54,687 nt of DNA from Bdellovibrionaceae bacterium UBA3535 (GTDB taxonomy: Bacteria; Bdellovibrionota; Bdellovibrionia; Bdellovibrionales; UBA840), in NCBI GenBank assembly GCA_002376845.1, contig DFOS01000011.1, positions 1-54,687 on the forward strand. The letters are read 5' to 3'. The notes below the pieces were generated by a model. That model searched no databases and was not told the origin of the DNA. It saw only the letters and a list, made by a program, of their open reading frames with translations. Below are positions 33,411 to 41,622 of this stretch, one piece after another; positions within the stretch are counted from its first letter, which is position 1, and the number at the start of each line of letters is the position of its first letter. Made by a program: the position numbers and the translations under genes.

Positions 33411-34560
33411 TTTCTTTATAGGCAGCTTTAAGCACGGGTAGGTACTGCGCCCCTCTAAGAGGTTTGCCGTTAACAAAAATACTAGGTGTACCCTGAACTC
33501 CCGAGTCCACTCCCAATTGCGCCTGTGCCCGGATGGTATCCATGGTCTCTTCAGATTCCATGCATTCTTTTAAGTCGGCATCGGATACATCACTCATGGA
33601 TTTAACCAATTCAATGGCATTGGCTCGGTCAAGGGCGCGTTCTTGTTGGAAAAATTTATCGTGTATGGCCCAGCCATTATCGCTAAGTTTGTGCGCGCAA
33701 AAAGTGGCCTTTGCCATTTCACAAGAAACACCGGCACGCGATACCGCATCGTTGCAGCGACTATCTAAGGGAAAGTGAAAAAAGCGCAGCTTAACCCCAG
33801 GGTGCCCACTAACAAATGCACTTAAAACAGGGGCTGCGTGTTTGCAGTGAATGCAGTTGAAGTCAGCGAACTCTACGATTTCCATAATGGCATCATCCTC
33901 ACCCTTAACAGCTTCTTGCAAGGATGGAAAGGTTTTACTTTCCGCCATTTGCCAGGACTGCACCAAGAACTTCGCGTTCTTTTCCATCTCCAAGTAGGCC
34001 GAGCCTAAGCTATTACGATGTAGTACCAGGGCAGACAGGGGAATCAATACAAAGCCAGTCAGATAGATTTTATTGTCTTTAAATAGATCCGTAATTAATT
34101 CTTGGATGGGCGGGGTTTTTATGTTTTTGGATTCTAGGAAAATGGAAAGTGCGCAAATGCCTACAAAGAGGTAGGATGCCAGGCAAAAGGGGCAATAGGT
34201 TTTTAGAAAGGCTATGGCTAGTAGGCCGTAAACAATGCAAACGGCAAAGTTGAAGTAGGTCAATATTTTCGCGTAGGCATAGGACAGGGAGGAGCGAAAG
34301 AATGTGCCAATAAGATAAAAGATAAAGGCCACCAAAACCGATAGCATACCCCATAAAGAGACCGGGATGCCTAAAATCTCAGAAAAACTAGAGGCAATCA
34401 CCGCATCACAATTAAAAGTTTGGCTGACATTGCAGAGGCTTCCGCCAATGATTCTGCCGGTTTTCAAATCGATATGTTGCTTGGTTAAATAGGCTAGAAA
34501 GCCAATGGCAATCAAAGAAGATAGACTAAATAAGACGGTATGTAGGGTGCTTTTTTTCAT
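33397..34560 (-). CDS. VKOR-DsbA fusion, disulfide-forming membrane protein
   Basis: The product (387 aa from this ATG) has an N-terminal VKOR-type four- to five-helix membrane domain with loop cysteines near 43 and 51 and the active CPFC (C123, C126). The C-terminal domain, after a linker, is a DsbA-like thioredoxin fold with CIHC (C236, C239) in the FADFNCIHCKH motif and a cis-Pro loop near GTPSIFVNG. In such fusions the periplasmic DsbA part is re-oxidised by the VKOR part with quinone as acceptor. It would supply disulfides to the many cysteine-bearing exported proteins here, possibly including LptD. A TTG at 34599 is a less likely start. Confidence 0.9.
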   Translation of the reverse strand: MKKSTLHTVLFSLSSLIAIGFLAYLTKQHIDLKTGRIIGGSLCNVSQTFNCDAVIASSFSEILGIPVSLWGMLSVLVAFIFYLIGTFFRSSLSYAYAKILTYFNFAVCIVYGLLAIAFLKTYCPFCLASYLFVGICALSIFLESKNIKTPPIQELITDLFKDNKIYLTGFVLIPLSALVLHRNSLGSAYLEMEKNAKFLVQSWQMAESKTFPSLQEAVKGEDDAIMEIVEFADFNCIHCKHAAPVLSAFVSGHPGVKLRFFHFPLDSRCNDAVSRAGVSCEMAKATFCAHKLSDNGWAIHDKFFQQERALDRANAIELVKSMSDVSDADLKECMESEETMDTIRAQAQLGVDSGVQGTPSIFVNGKPLRGAQYLPVLKAAYKEITSQ

Positions 34561-34665
34561 ATTGGAATTATGTATTCCTACTGGGCTAAAGGCAAGCAAT
34601 GATTGAAAGCCCGAAGAATTCTAGACATTTACGATGGCTTTGCTAGCCTATAGTGGGGAGAGGTT

Positions 34666-35376
34666 ATGCAGCTTTGGTTTACATGCAAAGAGAATGAGCT
34701 AAATGGTCCATACAGTGACAAGGAAATACATAAGCTTATTAGTGAAGGTGATTTAGGGGCAAACGATTGGCTGCGCCGGGCTGAAGAAGCCAAGTGGTCC
34801 ATTGTTGCCAAGCACCAAGATTTTCAAAATCTACAAAAACAAAAAATGCAGAGTCCAAGTGAAATCGCTGAGAAATGGGTTCTGCTAAAGCAAATCGATG
34901 GTGATTACAAGCAAAGTGGCCCCTATTCGCAAATTGAAGTCTTGGCTTTAATTTACAGTGGGGATTTTACTTATAACGACTTTGCTTGGCAGCAGGGTTT
35001 TAAAGAGTGGGTTCGCATTGGCTCTATAGATAGCTTTATCCCAAAGAAAGAAACGAAATCGGAGCAACAAACTAACAATAAACAACAAGAAGAGAAGCCG
35101 GAGCAGATGGATCTGTTTGCCAACATTGAATGGCAGGCAAAGGATCATCCAGATTTTTATAAAGACCAAGAACTGCCTGTTGAAACTACGGAAGCTAAGG
35201 AAAATGCGGAGCGCCATGCCGTGAAAGGGGAAGCAACAAGAAAGTCGGGTATACCTGATTATTACCGTATACAGCCGAGCAAAAAGAGAAGGTGGTGGTT
35301 TTTGTCGTTTTTTTGTTTGGCTCTAACCATAATAATTGCCGTCTGGGGGCAATCTAGTTTGGATCTCTATCTCTAA
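34666..35376 (+). CDS. Membrane-anchored protein with two GYF_2-like domains
   Basis: The 236-residue protein has two GYF_2-like modules, about residues 2-55 and 69-125, each with a GPYS turn (GPY at 14-16 and 85-87) and a closing Trp (W44, W115). A linker rich in Lys/Glu/Gln follows, and one TM helix ends the protein (about 213-233). GYF_2 domains bind proline-rich or other peptide ligands. The same module type forms the tail of the adenylate cyclase at 15965-18262, so the two may share a partner. GGGGAGAGG precedes the ATG. It starts a run of same-strand genes to pyk. Confidence 0.75.
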   Translation: MQLWFTCKENELNGPYSDKEIHKLISEGDLGANDWLRRAEEAKWSIVAKHQDFQNLQKQKMQSPSEIAEKWVLLKQIDGDYKQSGPYSQIEVLALIYSGDFTYNDFAWQQGFKEWVRIGSIDSFIPKKETKSEQQTNNKQQEEKPEQMDLFANIEWQAKDHPDFYKDQELPVETTEAKENAERHAVKGEATRKSGIPDYYRIQPSKKRRWWFLSFFCLALTIIIAVWGQSSLDLYL

Positions 35377-35443
35377 GACCTACCAAAGTCCAGTTATCGC
35401 ATAAACCATTCATTTCAATCGTCTTTCGGCCGATAGAGAGTCG

Positions 35444-36109
35444 ATGAAATTGGAATTCTATATACTAGCTTGTTCAATCATTGCCTTGGCACTTATGAGG
35501 GTACATTCATTTGTGAACGAGCGTTATAGCGGTGTGGACTACTACAAAACATTGGCGCAGCAAGAAGAGTACCGCCGCAAGCAAGCTGATGTACATTTAG
35601 CAAAAATTGAAAACCAACATTTACGATTTCAGCAAGAAGTTGTGGCTGCAATGCCTGAGCTGATGCAGCAGGATTCGTATAGCGCACGCAATATTGCTTC
35701 GGTGATTAGTGATCAAAGTGTGGATTTAAAAATTGATTCTACAAAAAAACAAGTGGAACAGGCAAAAGAATACTTTATGGCTGGCAATTACTTATCTGCC
35801 ATGGAGATCTTAAAGCCGCTAGAAGTTTCGGCGGCGGGTTCTACTTATGGCCCCGAAATTCACTTTCTCTTGATGGAGTCTTATCATAAAAGTGGTGATT
35901 ATAAAAAAGCGAGTGAGTACATAGAACGCATGTTGCAATTTTACCCAGAAAGTGACCTTAGTGGTTATGCAATCCTAAGATTAGGAGATTACTTTAAGCT
36001 AGAAAATGATAAGGAAATGGCAGAATACTGCTACCACTATGCTCTAGAGAATTTTTATTTTAACCAAGAAGTGGCACAAGAAGCAGAAAGACGCTTGGGG
36101 GCATTGTAA
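35444..36109 (+). CDS. TPR-containing membrane-anchored protein
   Basis: An N-terminal TM or signal anchor (FYILACSIIALALMRV) precedes a charged helical linker and a C-terminal region of about three TPR-like helix pairs (residues 105-215: QAKEYFMAGNYLSAMEILKPL, SYHKSGDYKKASEYIERML). Similar proteins act as periplasmic adaptors in envelope machines. Its end is one base from the next ATG, so it is co-transcribed with the FecR-like gene at 36111. No enzymatic motif is seen. Confidence 0.7.
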   Translation: MKLEFYILACSIIALALMRVHSFVNERYSGVDYYKTLAQQEEYRRKQADVHLAKIENQHLRFQQEVVAAMPELMQQDSYSARNIASVISDQSVDLKIDSTKKQVEQAKEYFMAGNYLSAMEILKPLEVSAAGSTYGPEIHFLLMESYHKSGDYKKASEYIERMLQFYPESDLSGYAILRLGDYFKLENDKEMAEYCYHYALENFYFNQEVAQEAERRLGAL

Positions 36110-36110
36110 T

Positions 36111-36812
36111 ATGCTAAGTCTAATTCTTCTTGCTACCGGATTTGCAACAAGTCTTATTGAGGTGCCAAAAGGTTGTTTGCAATCCAAAGAATTGCCCTGT
36201 TCGCTAAAGGCAGAAAGTCCGCAAAAACTTACTTATCAGAATGTGAAATATTACCTCCCGCAAGACAGTATCATCGATTTTCGTGATGATGGGGTGGAGC
36301 TTTTAAAGGGGGATGTTCTGGTGAATGGAAGTGCGAGAATAGACAATGCACTAGCATCATTCGACTGTTCTGCCTGTGTAATGCGTCTGGCTCAAGAAGA
36401 TAAGAGTCTGCATGTGATACTGCTTGAGGGCGAGATGCGCTATCGCCGCCCTCATCAAAGCAATTGGCAGGAATTTCCAAAATATTATAAAACCAAACTG
36501 CACCCACTTGATCTAAGCAAATCTAAGCATGAGGATGTGCTAGAGGCCATTCGTTGGCAGGATGTAGAAAATGCTACCTTTGCATTTCAGGGATTAAAAC
36601 AAAAGTTTTTGGCGAACAAAGAAAGTTATCTTAAGCTTCTGCGAGACAATCGTTTTATAAGTTCAGAAATCTATCGAAGTGCCGTGCAAGAGAAGCGTCA
36701 GGCAAAGCAGGAGGCCGTGAACAAAAAACAACAGGCTCGAAAAAGGTGGCAACAAGAACGCGAGTCTTTGCGTAAGTTGTACTACGAAAAACATCTACTT
36801 ATCACCGAATAA
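36111..36812 (+). CDS. Exported FecR-like hypothetical protein
   Basis: A short signal peptide (MLSLILLATGFA) precedes a beta-rich part (residues 15-130) with strands that resemble the FecR fold (VELLKGDVLVNG, LHVILLEGEMRYR) and cysteines at about 22, 30, 85 and 88. The C-terminal third is a very basic, Gln/Arg/Lys-rich helix. FecR likeness is by eye and weaker than for the 13767 protein. It is tightly linked to the TPR gene before it and may form a periplasmic complex with it. Confidence 0.5.
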   Translation: MLSLILLATGFATSLIEVPKGCLQSKELPCSLKAESPQKLTYQNVKYYLPQDSIIDFRDDGVELLKGDVLVNGSARIDNALASFDCSACVMRLAQEDKSLHVILLEGEMRYRRPHQSNWQEFPKYYKTKLHPLDLSKSKHEDVLEAIRWQDVENATFAFQGLKQKFLANKESYLKLLRDNRFISSEIYRSAVQEKRQAKQEAVNKKQQARKRWQQERESLRKLYYEKHLLITE

Positions 36813-36892
36813 CCCGACGAATAGCTAGCTTCTGGGAAAGTCTTTTATCTTAACCCTACTAAGGTAAGCCAAAAATGAAAAAAATGGCGTCT

Positions 36893-36920
36893 TTGGCTGG
36901 GGAATTTGTTAAAATATTAA
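36893..36920 (+). promoter_or_regulatory. Candidate promoter of the 549-residue coiled-coil gene
   Basis: TTGGCT (36893-36898), a 16-base spacer and TATTAA (36915-36920), with GGAGG shortly before the ATG at 36941. Confidence 0.4.
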
Positions 36921-36940
36921 GGTAACGTCATGGAGGACGA

Positions 36941-38590
36941 ATGAGCATTTCTTCAGATAATGATGCTGTACAAAGAAAGGCCAATGAGGACTATCGAGAA
37001 GCGATCAGTTCAAAAGAAAAAAAACACCAGCAAGAGTTAAAGCGCGTTCGAGAGCAGCACTATGAGGCCATGCGAACGGCGCAAGCACAGCATGAAAAGC
37101 GTACCGAAGCATTACGTAGCTCAATGAATGAAAAAATGAGCGATCGCGATCAATACTACCAAGAGCAAATTGACAAAATGAATGAAATGCACCGTAAGCG
37201 TTTGCGTGATTTGGCGAACGATTACTCAAGTCAATTGAAAAACACGAAGGAACATGCCAGCTCTGAGATCCAAGAAAACACAAAAATTCAACAACGGCAG
37301 CGAGCCAATTTGGAAGAGAAGTATCAAAACGAAATCAAACGGATGGATAAAAACTTTCGCGACTTTGCCGAATACAATCGCAATAAGCAAGAAGAAGCTT
37401 TGGAAACTGAAAGAGTTCGGCATTTGGATTATCATCAGGAGAAAATGAGTGCCAAGCAAAAATCTCATGAAGACATCGTCGAGAATATGCGCAACTCCTT
37501 ATATGGGGAAAGGGTGGCGCGAAGAAATATGGAGCGTCAGCTGAAGTCTCGTATGTCGCAACAAGATCAAACATCCGAAGAAAATTTTCGCCGCACTCTA
37601 GAGCGAGAGCGCAGATTACATGATAAGAACATGACCAATCAGCATTTAAGTCATCAAGAAAGTATAGACAATGTGAAGGAAAAGTATCAAAAGGCGATTC
37701 GTGAATATATAGAGTCAAGAGAAGGTGCCAATGAGGATTATGTGAATCGCGTCGGCAATCGTATGCAAAACAAAATTGAAAGTTTGGAGCAGCGTTTAGC
37801 GGATACGGAGCAAGAAGCCAATAGCCAGCGTATCCTGGATAAAAAGCGCGGCGATATCCAGAAAAACCAACTTCGCCGTGAAATGAAAAATAGCAATGAG
37901 CTGCTGGAAGAGCAAAAGCGTTTGGCCTTAGAAGATATGTCCGATAAACACAAGGCAGAAATGTTTGAGCAAGAAAAGCAACATGAAAAGGCTTTGCATA
38001 ATCGCATACGATTTTACCAAGGTAATATCAATAAAATGTACTCCGATCACAAGGAGCATGTGGGCGATAAAGAGCAATTGCATAGCTTTCAAATGCAGCA
38101 ATCTCGTCAAGTGGCCGATGACCGGGTAGACAATATTCGTCAGCAAAGTGCCGAAGAAGAAAAAATACGTAACGAATACTACCGGGAAACGGTGGAGCAG
38201 CTGAAGCACAGTCATCAGAAGGACAAGCTAGATCTGCAAAATGAAATGATGAGTGAGCGACGTGCTGCAATAAGTGAATTGAGTGATAAGATGACAGAGC
38301 TTCAAATGAAGCATGATCGAGAACAGGCGCAGTTAAAGAAAAATTATGAAAAACAAATTTCTAATTTGAATTTTAACCATCAAAAAGATAAATCTACCAT
38401 GACGAACAAGCATAAGCAGGTGGTAGAAGATCTGCAAACGTCTCATAAAAGGCAACTGGAACAATACAAAGTTTCCCAAGAAGCGAAGTTGGCTAAAATA
38501 AAAGAGCAGCATCGCTTGCAAATTGAGCGTATGCAAAATCGTCATGTAAGAGAAATGGAAGAATTGGCACAAGCAAAGCCTAAGGCATGA
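36941..38590 (+). CDS. Long coiled-coil protein, filament-like
   Basis: The 549-residue protein is an almost unbroken charged helix, very rich in Gln, Glu, Lys, Arg, His and Met, with heptad-like spacing from about 15 to 540. It has no signal peptide and no TM segment. The shape recalls coiled-coil-rich proteins that form bacterial cytoskeletal filaments, such as Ccrp of Bdellovibrio; homology is not claimed. The stop overlaps the pyruvate kinase start by four bases (ATGA), so the two are translated from one message. A promoter-like motif lies ahead (36893-36920). Confidence 0.7.
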   Translation: MSISSDNDAVQRKANEDYREAISSKEKKHQQELKRVREQHYEAMRTAQAQHEKRTEALRSSMNEKMSDRDQYYQEQIDKMNEMHRKRLRDLANDYSSQLKNTKEHASSEIQENTKIQQRQRANLEEKYQNEIKRMDKNFRDFAEYNRNKQEEALETERVRHLDYHQEKMSAKQKSHEDIVENMRNSLYGERVARRNMERQLKSRMSQQDQTSEENFRRTLERERRLHDKNMTNQHLSHQESIDNVKEKYQKAIREYIESREGANEDYVNRVGNRMQNKIESLEQRLADTEQEANSQRILDKKRGDIQKNQLRREMKNSNELLEEQKRLALEDMSDKHKAEMFEQEKQHEKALHNRIRFYQGNINKMYSDHKEHVGDKEQLHSFQMQQSRQVADDRVDNIRQQSAEEEKIRNEYYRETVEQLKHSHQKDKLDLQNEMMSERRAAISELSDKMTELQMKHDREQAQLKKNYEKQISNLNFNHQKDKSTMTNKHKQVVEDLQTSHKRQLEQYKVSQEAKLAKIKEQHRLQIERMQNRHVREMEELAQAKPKA

Positions 38591-40011
38591 ACCCATATAA
38601 AAAGATAAAAATTGTAGCTACCATGGGGCCTAGTTCCACTAAGCCCGAAATAATTCGCGAAATGATATTGGCGGGTATGAATGTATGTCGTCTTAATTTT
38701 TCTCACGGCACACAAGCAGATCACGCCAATATGGTGGACAATATTCGTAAGGTGGCACGCGAGCTTAAAGTTGATGTGGCTATCCTACAAGATTTGCAGG
38801 GGCCGAAGGTAAGGGTCGGAAAATTTGAAAAAGGAAGTATCGAAATTGCCTCCGGCGATAGAGTGACCATCACCACAAAAAAGATTCTTGGAAAAGAAGG
38901 GCTGATTCCAACGGATGTGGAAACCTTGGCTAGTGATGTGGAAGTTGGACATCGAATTTTACTGGATGACGGTCTGATGGAGCTTGAGGTTTTAGCGACT
39001 AACAAAAAAGACAGCATAGAATGCGGCGTTGTATACGGCGGAGTTTTAAAAGACCGCAAAGGCATGAATTTGCCGCAATCCCGCCTTAGTGTAGATTGTC
39101 TAACCGAAAAAGATCTAAGTGATGTGGCCTTTGCTGCAAAACTAAACTTAGATTATGTGGCTTTAAGTTTTGTGCGTACAGCAGAGGACATCCATCAACT
39201 GCGTAGAATTCTTGAAGAGCATGGCTCTCGCTCTAAAATCATTGCTAAGATTGAAATGCGAGAGGCAGTTAAAAATCTGGAGGAAATCATAGCCGTTAGC
39301 GATGGCGTGATGGTGGCCCGAGGGGATTTGGCCATCGAGGTGGGGCAAACCCTGCTGCCAGGTTTGCAAAAGCGCATCATCAAAACTGCCAACCGATTAA
39401 AAAAGCCAGTGATTACCGCAACGCAAATGTTGGATTCCATGGTTTCTAACCCCAGACCAACTAGGGCAGAGGTTACCGATGTAGCCAATGCCATACTAGA
39501 TGGTACCGATGCTTGTATGCTTTCTGCTGAATCAGCTAGTGGGCAATATCCAGTTCGAACCATTGAAACAATGAATGAAATTGCCTCGCAAGTGGAGAAG
39601 GATCAGTTAAAATTTTATCGCTTTCCGAAAGAGCAAAAAGACTGGTCACTTGTTAGTGAGGCGATTGCCGAAAGTGCTTGCGTTACGGCCAAAATGTTGG
39701 ATGCCAAGGCGATCATTTGCCTTAGTACTACGGGCAAAACTGCCACCTTAATTTCCTCGTTTCGACCCAAAGCCCCCATTGTAAGTGTAACGCATGTAGA
39801 GGAAGGGCTAACCGCTTTGCAGCTTAATTGGGGCATTCACCCCATGAAAATTTCGCCATATACAACCGGTGAGGAGGCCATGCGCGAGGTGGAGAATCTT
39901 TTATTGGAAAGAGGTTTTCTAAGTAAGGGTGATAAGGTGGTACTTACTTTAGGTTTTCCCGTGGCTTCTAGGGCGAAGACCAATGCCCTACGTGTTCATA
40001 TCGTTGATTAA
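38587..40011 (+). CDS. pyk: Pyruvate kinase
   Basis: The 474-residue enzyme is full length. Motifs include KIVATMGPSS, the substrate loop CRLNFSHG, LQDLQGPKVRVG, and IAKIEMREAVKNLEEI with the catalytic Lys, followed by GVMVARGDLAIEV. The C-terminal domain is complete. It converts phosphoenolpyruvate and ADP to pyruvate and ATP in glycolysis. Its ATG overlaps the stop of the coiled-coil gene by four bases, an unusual pairing. It is convergent with the cNMP-binding gene, two bases apart. Confidence 0.97.
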   Translation: MNPYKKIKIVATMGPSSTKPEIIREMILAGMNVCRLNFSHGTQADHANMVDNIRKVARELKVDVAILQDLQGPKVRVGKFEKGSIEIASGDRVTITTKKILGKEGLIPTDVETLASDVEVGHRILLDDGLMELEVLATNKKDSIECGVVYGGVLKDRKGMNLPQSRLSVDCLTEKDLSDVAFAAKLNLDYVALSFVRTAEDIHQLRRILEEHGSRSKIIAKIEMREAVKNLEEIIAVSDGVMVARGDLAIEVGQTLLPGLQKRIIKTANRLKKPVITATQMLDSMVSNPRPTRAEVTDVANAILDGTDACMLSAESASGQYPVRTIETMNEIASQVEKDQLKFYRFPKEQKDWSLVSEAIAESACVTAKMLDAKAIICLSTTGKTATLISSFRPKAPIVSVTHVEEGLTALQLNWGIHPMKISPYTTGEEAMREVENLLLERGFLSKGDKVVLTLGFPVASRAKTNALRVHIVD

Positions 40012-40013
40012 TT

Positions 40014-41015
40014 TTAATCTTTTACCGGGTCTTTGTCTTGAATTGCAAATATCAATTCCCAATACGGGGTGAGTTGCTTGACCTCTTCTAGATGGAAAGA
40101 TGAGGATATGCCGCTTTCCTCTTGCACCTTATCTTCCATGATTTTTTTCTCCATTAACGACTCATAGTCGTGAATGTCCACAAGATAGTCCAAGTCTTTT
40201 ACAGAATCCTGCCGAATTTGATCCAATTGAATGGTCGCTATACCTTTATCGTTGGTGCCGGCCTTTTCACCGTAATAAATAATGGCTTTTAAAATAGGAA
40301 TTTCTTCGCGAGTAATGGTGACCCGGTTTTCTTCCTTTTCAAAAAGATACTTATTGTAGAAATCCACAAAGCTTTGAATGAAATCTAGGTCCTTGATGAT
40401 GATTTTTCTACGGCCTTCTCCTAGTTTTTCCACTTCACAAAGACCGCGCTCAACAAATACCTCAAGGAGCTTTTCCATTTTATTGGTTGGTTCTTGGAAA
40501 ATTTGAATGGTATAGCGCCTTAGAACGTTCCAGGACAATATGGGCAAGTCATTTTCTAGTTCATGAAACTGCCTGGCTACAAGAGAAAAAATGGCGCTTA
40601 ACTTGGTGATGGTGTGGGGCGGGAACTTTTTTTCTGCCAGCGCCCCAGATTGTTCCAATTCTTTGATCCGTTTGTTAGCATTCCGAAGGTTGTCATTGAC
40701 GGTTTTGACCATGGCCTTAAGCCATTCTGGAAATTGCCGAAACTGTGCGTGTAGTTGCGAGAAGGGCAGCGCGATTACTACCGTGTCTTTGGTGGCTCGG
40801 GCCCCCGCACTTCTGGGTTTGTCGTCAAAAAATGCCATTTCGCCAAACAACTGGCCCGGCATCACCTTGGCGAGCTCAATCTCGTTTTTGCCTTTTTTCT
40901 TCACGATGGCAATGCAGCCACTTTTTACCACATACATGGCATCCGATGGAGCGCCGTCATCAAATAGCAGGTCGCCTTTTTTTAGATTGATCGGGCCACT
41001 AGGAGGATTTGTCAT
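40014..41015 (-). CDS. Cyclic-nucleotide-binding effector protein
   Basis: The 333-residue protein has an N-terminal cyclic-nucleotide-binding domain (1-100) with the phosphate-binding cassette FGEMAFFDDKPRSAGARA: E59 and R68 contact the cyclic phosphate and ribose, so cAMP or cGMP binding is likely. The rest (about 115-333) is helical, without the Crp helix-turn-helix order that I can recognise; the middle part has a winged-helix feel (RKIIIKDLDFIQSF). It is a good candidate to read out the two cyclases in this window. GGGAG lies before the ATG. It is downstream of, and in line with, the DUF3307 gene. Confidence 0.85.
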   Translation of the reverse strand: MTNPPSGPINLKKGDLLFDDGAPSDAMYVVKSGCIAIVKKKGKNEIELAKVMPGQLFGEMAFFDDKPRSAGARATKDTVVIALPFSQLHAQFRQFPEWLKAMVKTVNDNLRNANKRIKELEQSGALAEKKFPPHTITKLSAIFSLVARQFHELENDLPILSWNVLRRYTIQIFQEPTNKMEKLLEVFVERGLCEVEKLGEGRRKIIIKDLDFIQSFVDFYNKYLFEKEENRVTITREEIPILKAIIYYGEKAGTNDKGIATIQLDQIRQDSVKDLDYLVDIHDYESLMEKKIMEDKVQEESGISSSFHLEEVKQLTPYWELIFAIQDKDPVKD

Positions 41016-41055
41016 CTCTTAGCTCCCGTTTGCCAAGTTTTGCAAAAGTGTACAT

Positions 41056-41463
41056 TTATCCACCCACAGCATGAACAATTATCCATACGGAAAATATATC
41101 TGTTAAGTGATGGACCATCTGATCAAAACCTAAGCACCACCAGAAAGGCCCTTTGGTAATGTCATTGTATCTTCCTAGATAATGGGGATTCGACTTTAAG
41201 CGGTCCATCGTAAAGTGAACAACGGTATCCACTATAAATAGCCACCATACTTGTGGCGCTACCAATAAGGTTATAATCAACGTAAAGGAGGAGTGCACCA
41301 AGGAATGCAACATAAGCGGGACAAAGAAATCCCATTTTGCCGAAGTTTTGTGAAAGATCATATAGCTAACTTGCAAGGGAAAATCTGCTAAGAAGTGCTT
41401 TATTTGAAAGGCAATAAAAAGCAAGAAGCATAACTCAAGTTGTGTCAAATCAAGTTGTATCAT
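41056..41463 (-). CDS. DUF3307 integral membrane protein
   Basis: The 135-residue protein has about four TM helices and the DUF3307 pattern: an early KHFLADFPLQ motif, a conserved HSLVH, HFTMDRLK in the middle and DQMVHHLTD near the end. The function of the family is unknown; the conserved His/Asp residues in membrane helices are suggestive of metal or proton handling. It is upstream of the cNMP-binding gene, about 40 bases apart, and divergent from sucA. Confidence 0.75.
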   Translation of the reverse strand: MIQLDLTQLELCFLLFIAFQIKHFLADFPLQVSYMIFHKTSAKWDFFVPLMLHSLVHSSFTLIITLLVAPQVWWLFIVDTVVHFTMDRLKSNPHYLGRYNDITKGPFWWCLGFDQMVHHLTDIFSVWIIVHAVGG

Positions 41464-41564
41464 GGTTAGGTCTCTTTTCTTTAGGTTAAGGGATTTTGAT
41501 GCTTATAGGCAGAAAAATGTCTTTGTAAAGTCTATAACTAGATCAAGGTCGCCCGAGAATATCA

Positions 41565-41593
41565 TTGCCACTCTATCTATAGGAAATTATTAT
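41565..41593 (+). promoter_or_regulatory. Strong promoter of the sucA-sucB-lpdA-queE operon
   Basis: TTGCCA (41565-41570), a 17-base spacer and TATTAT (41588-41593), each matching the sigma-70 consensus at five of six. It lies 30 bases before the sucA ATG. Confidence 0.65.
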
Positions 41594-41622
41594 CTAAGTA
41601 TGCATCAGCTGTGAAGGAAGAC

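Noticed and set aside
37005..38270. Several open frames antisense to the 549-residue coiled-coil gene
   Set aside because: They arise from the codon bias of a Glu/Lys/Gln-rich gene (Phe/Leu/Ser/Cys-rich antisense) and have no start signals.
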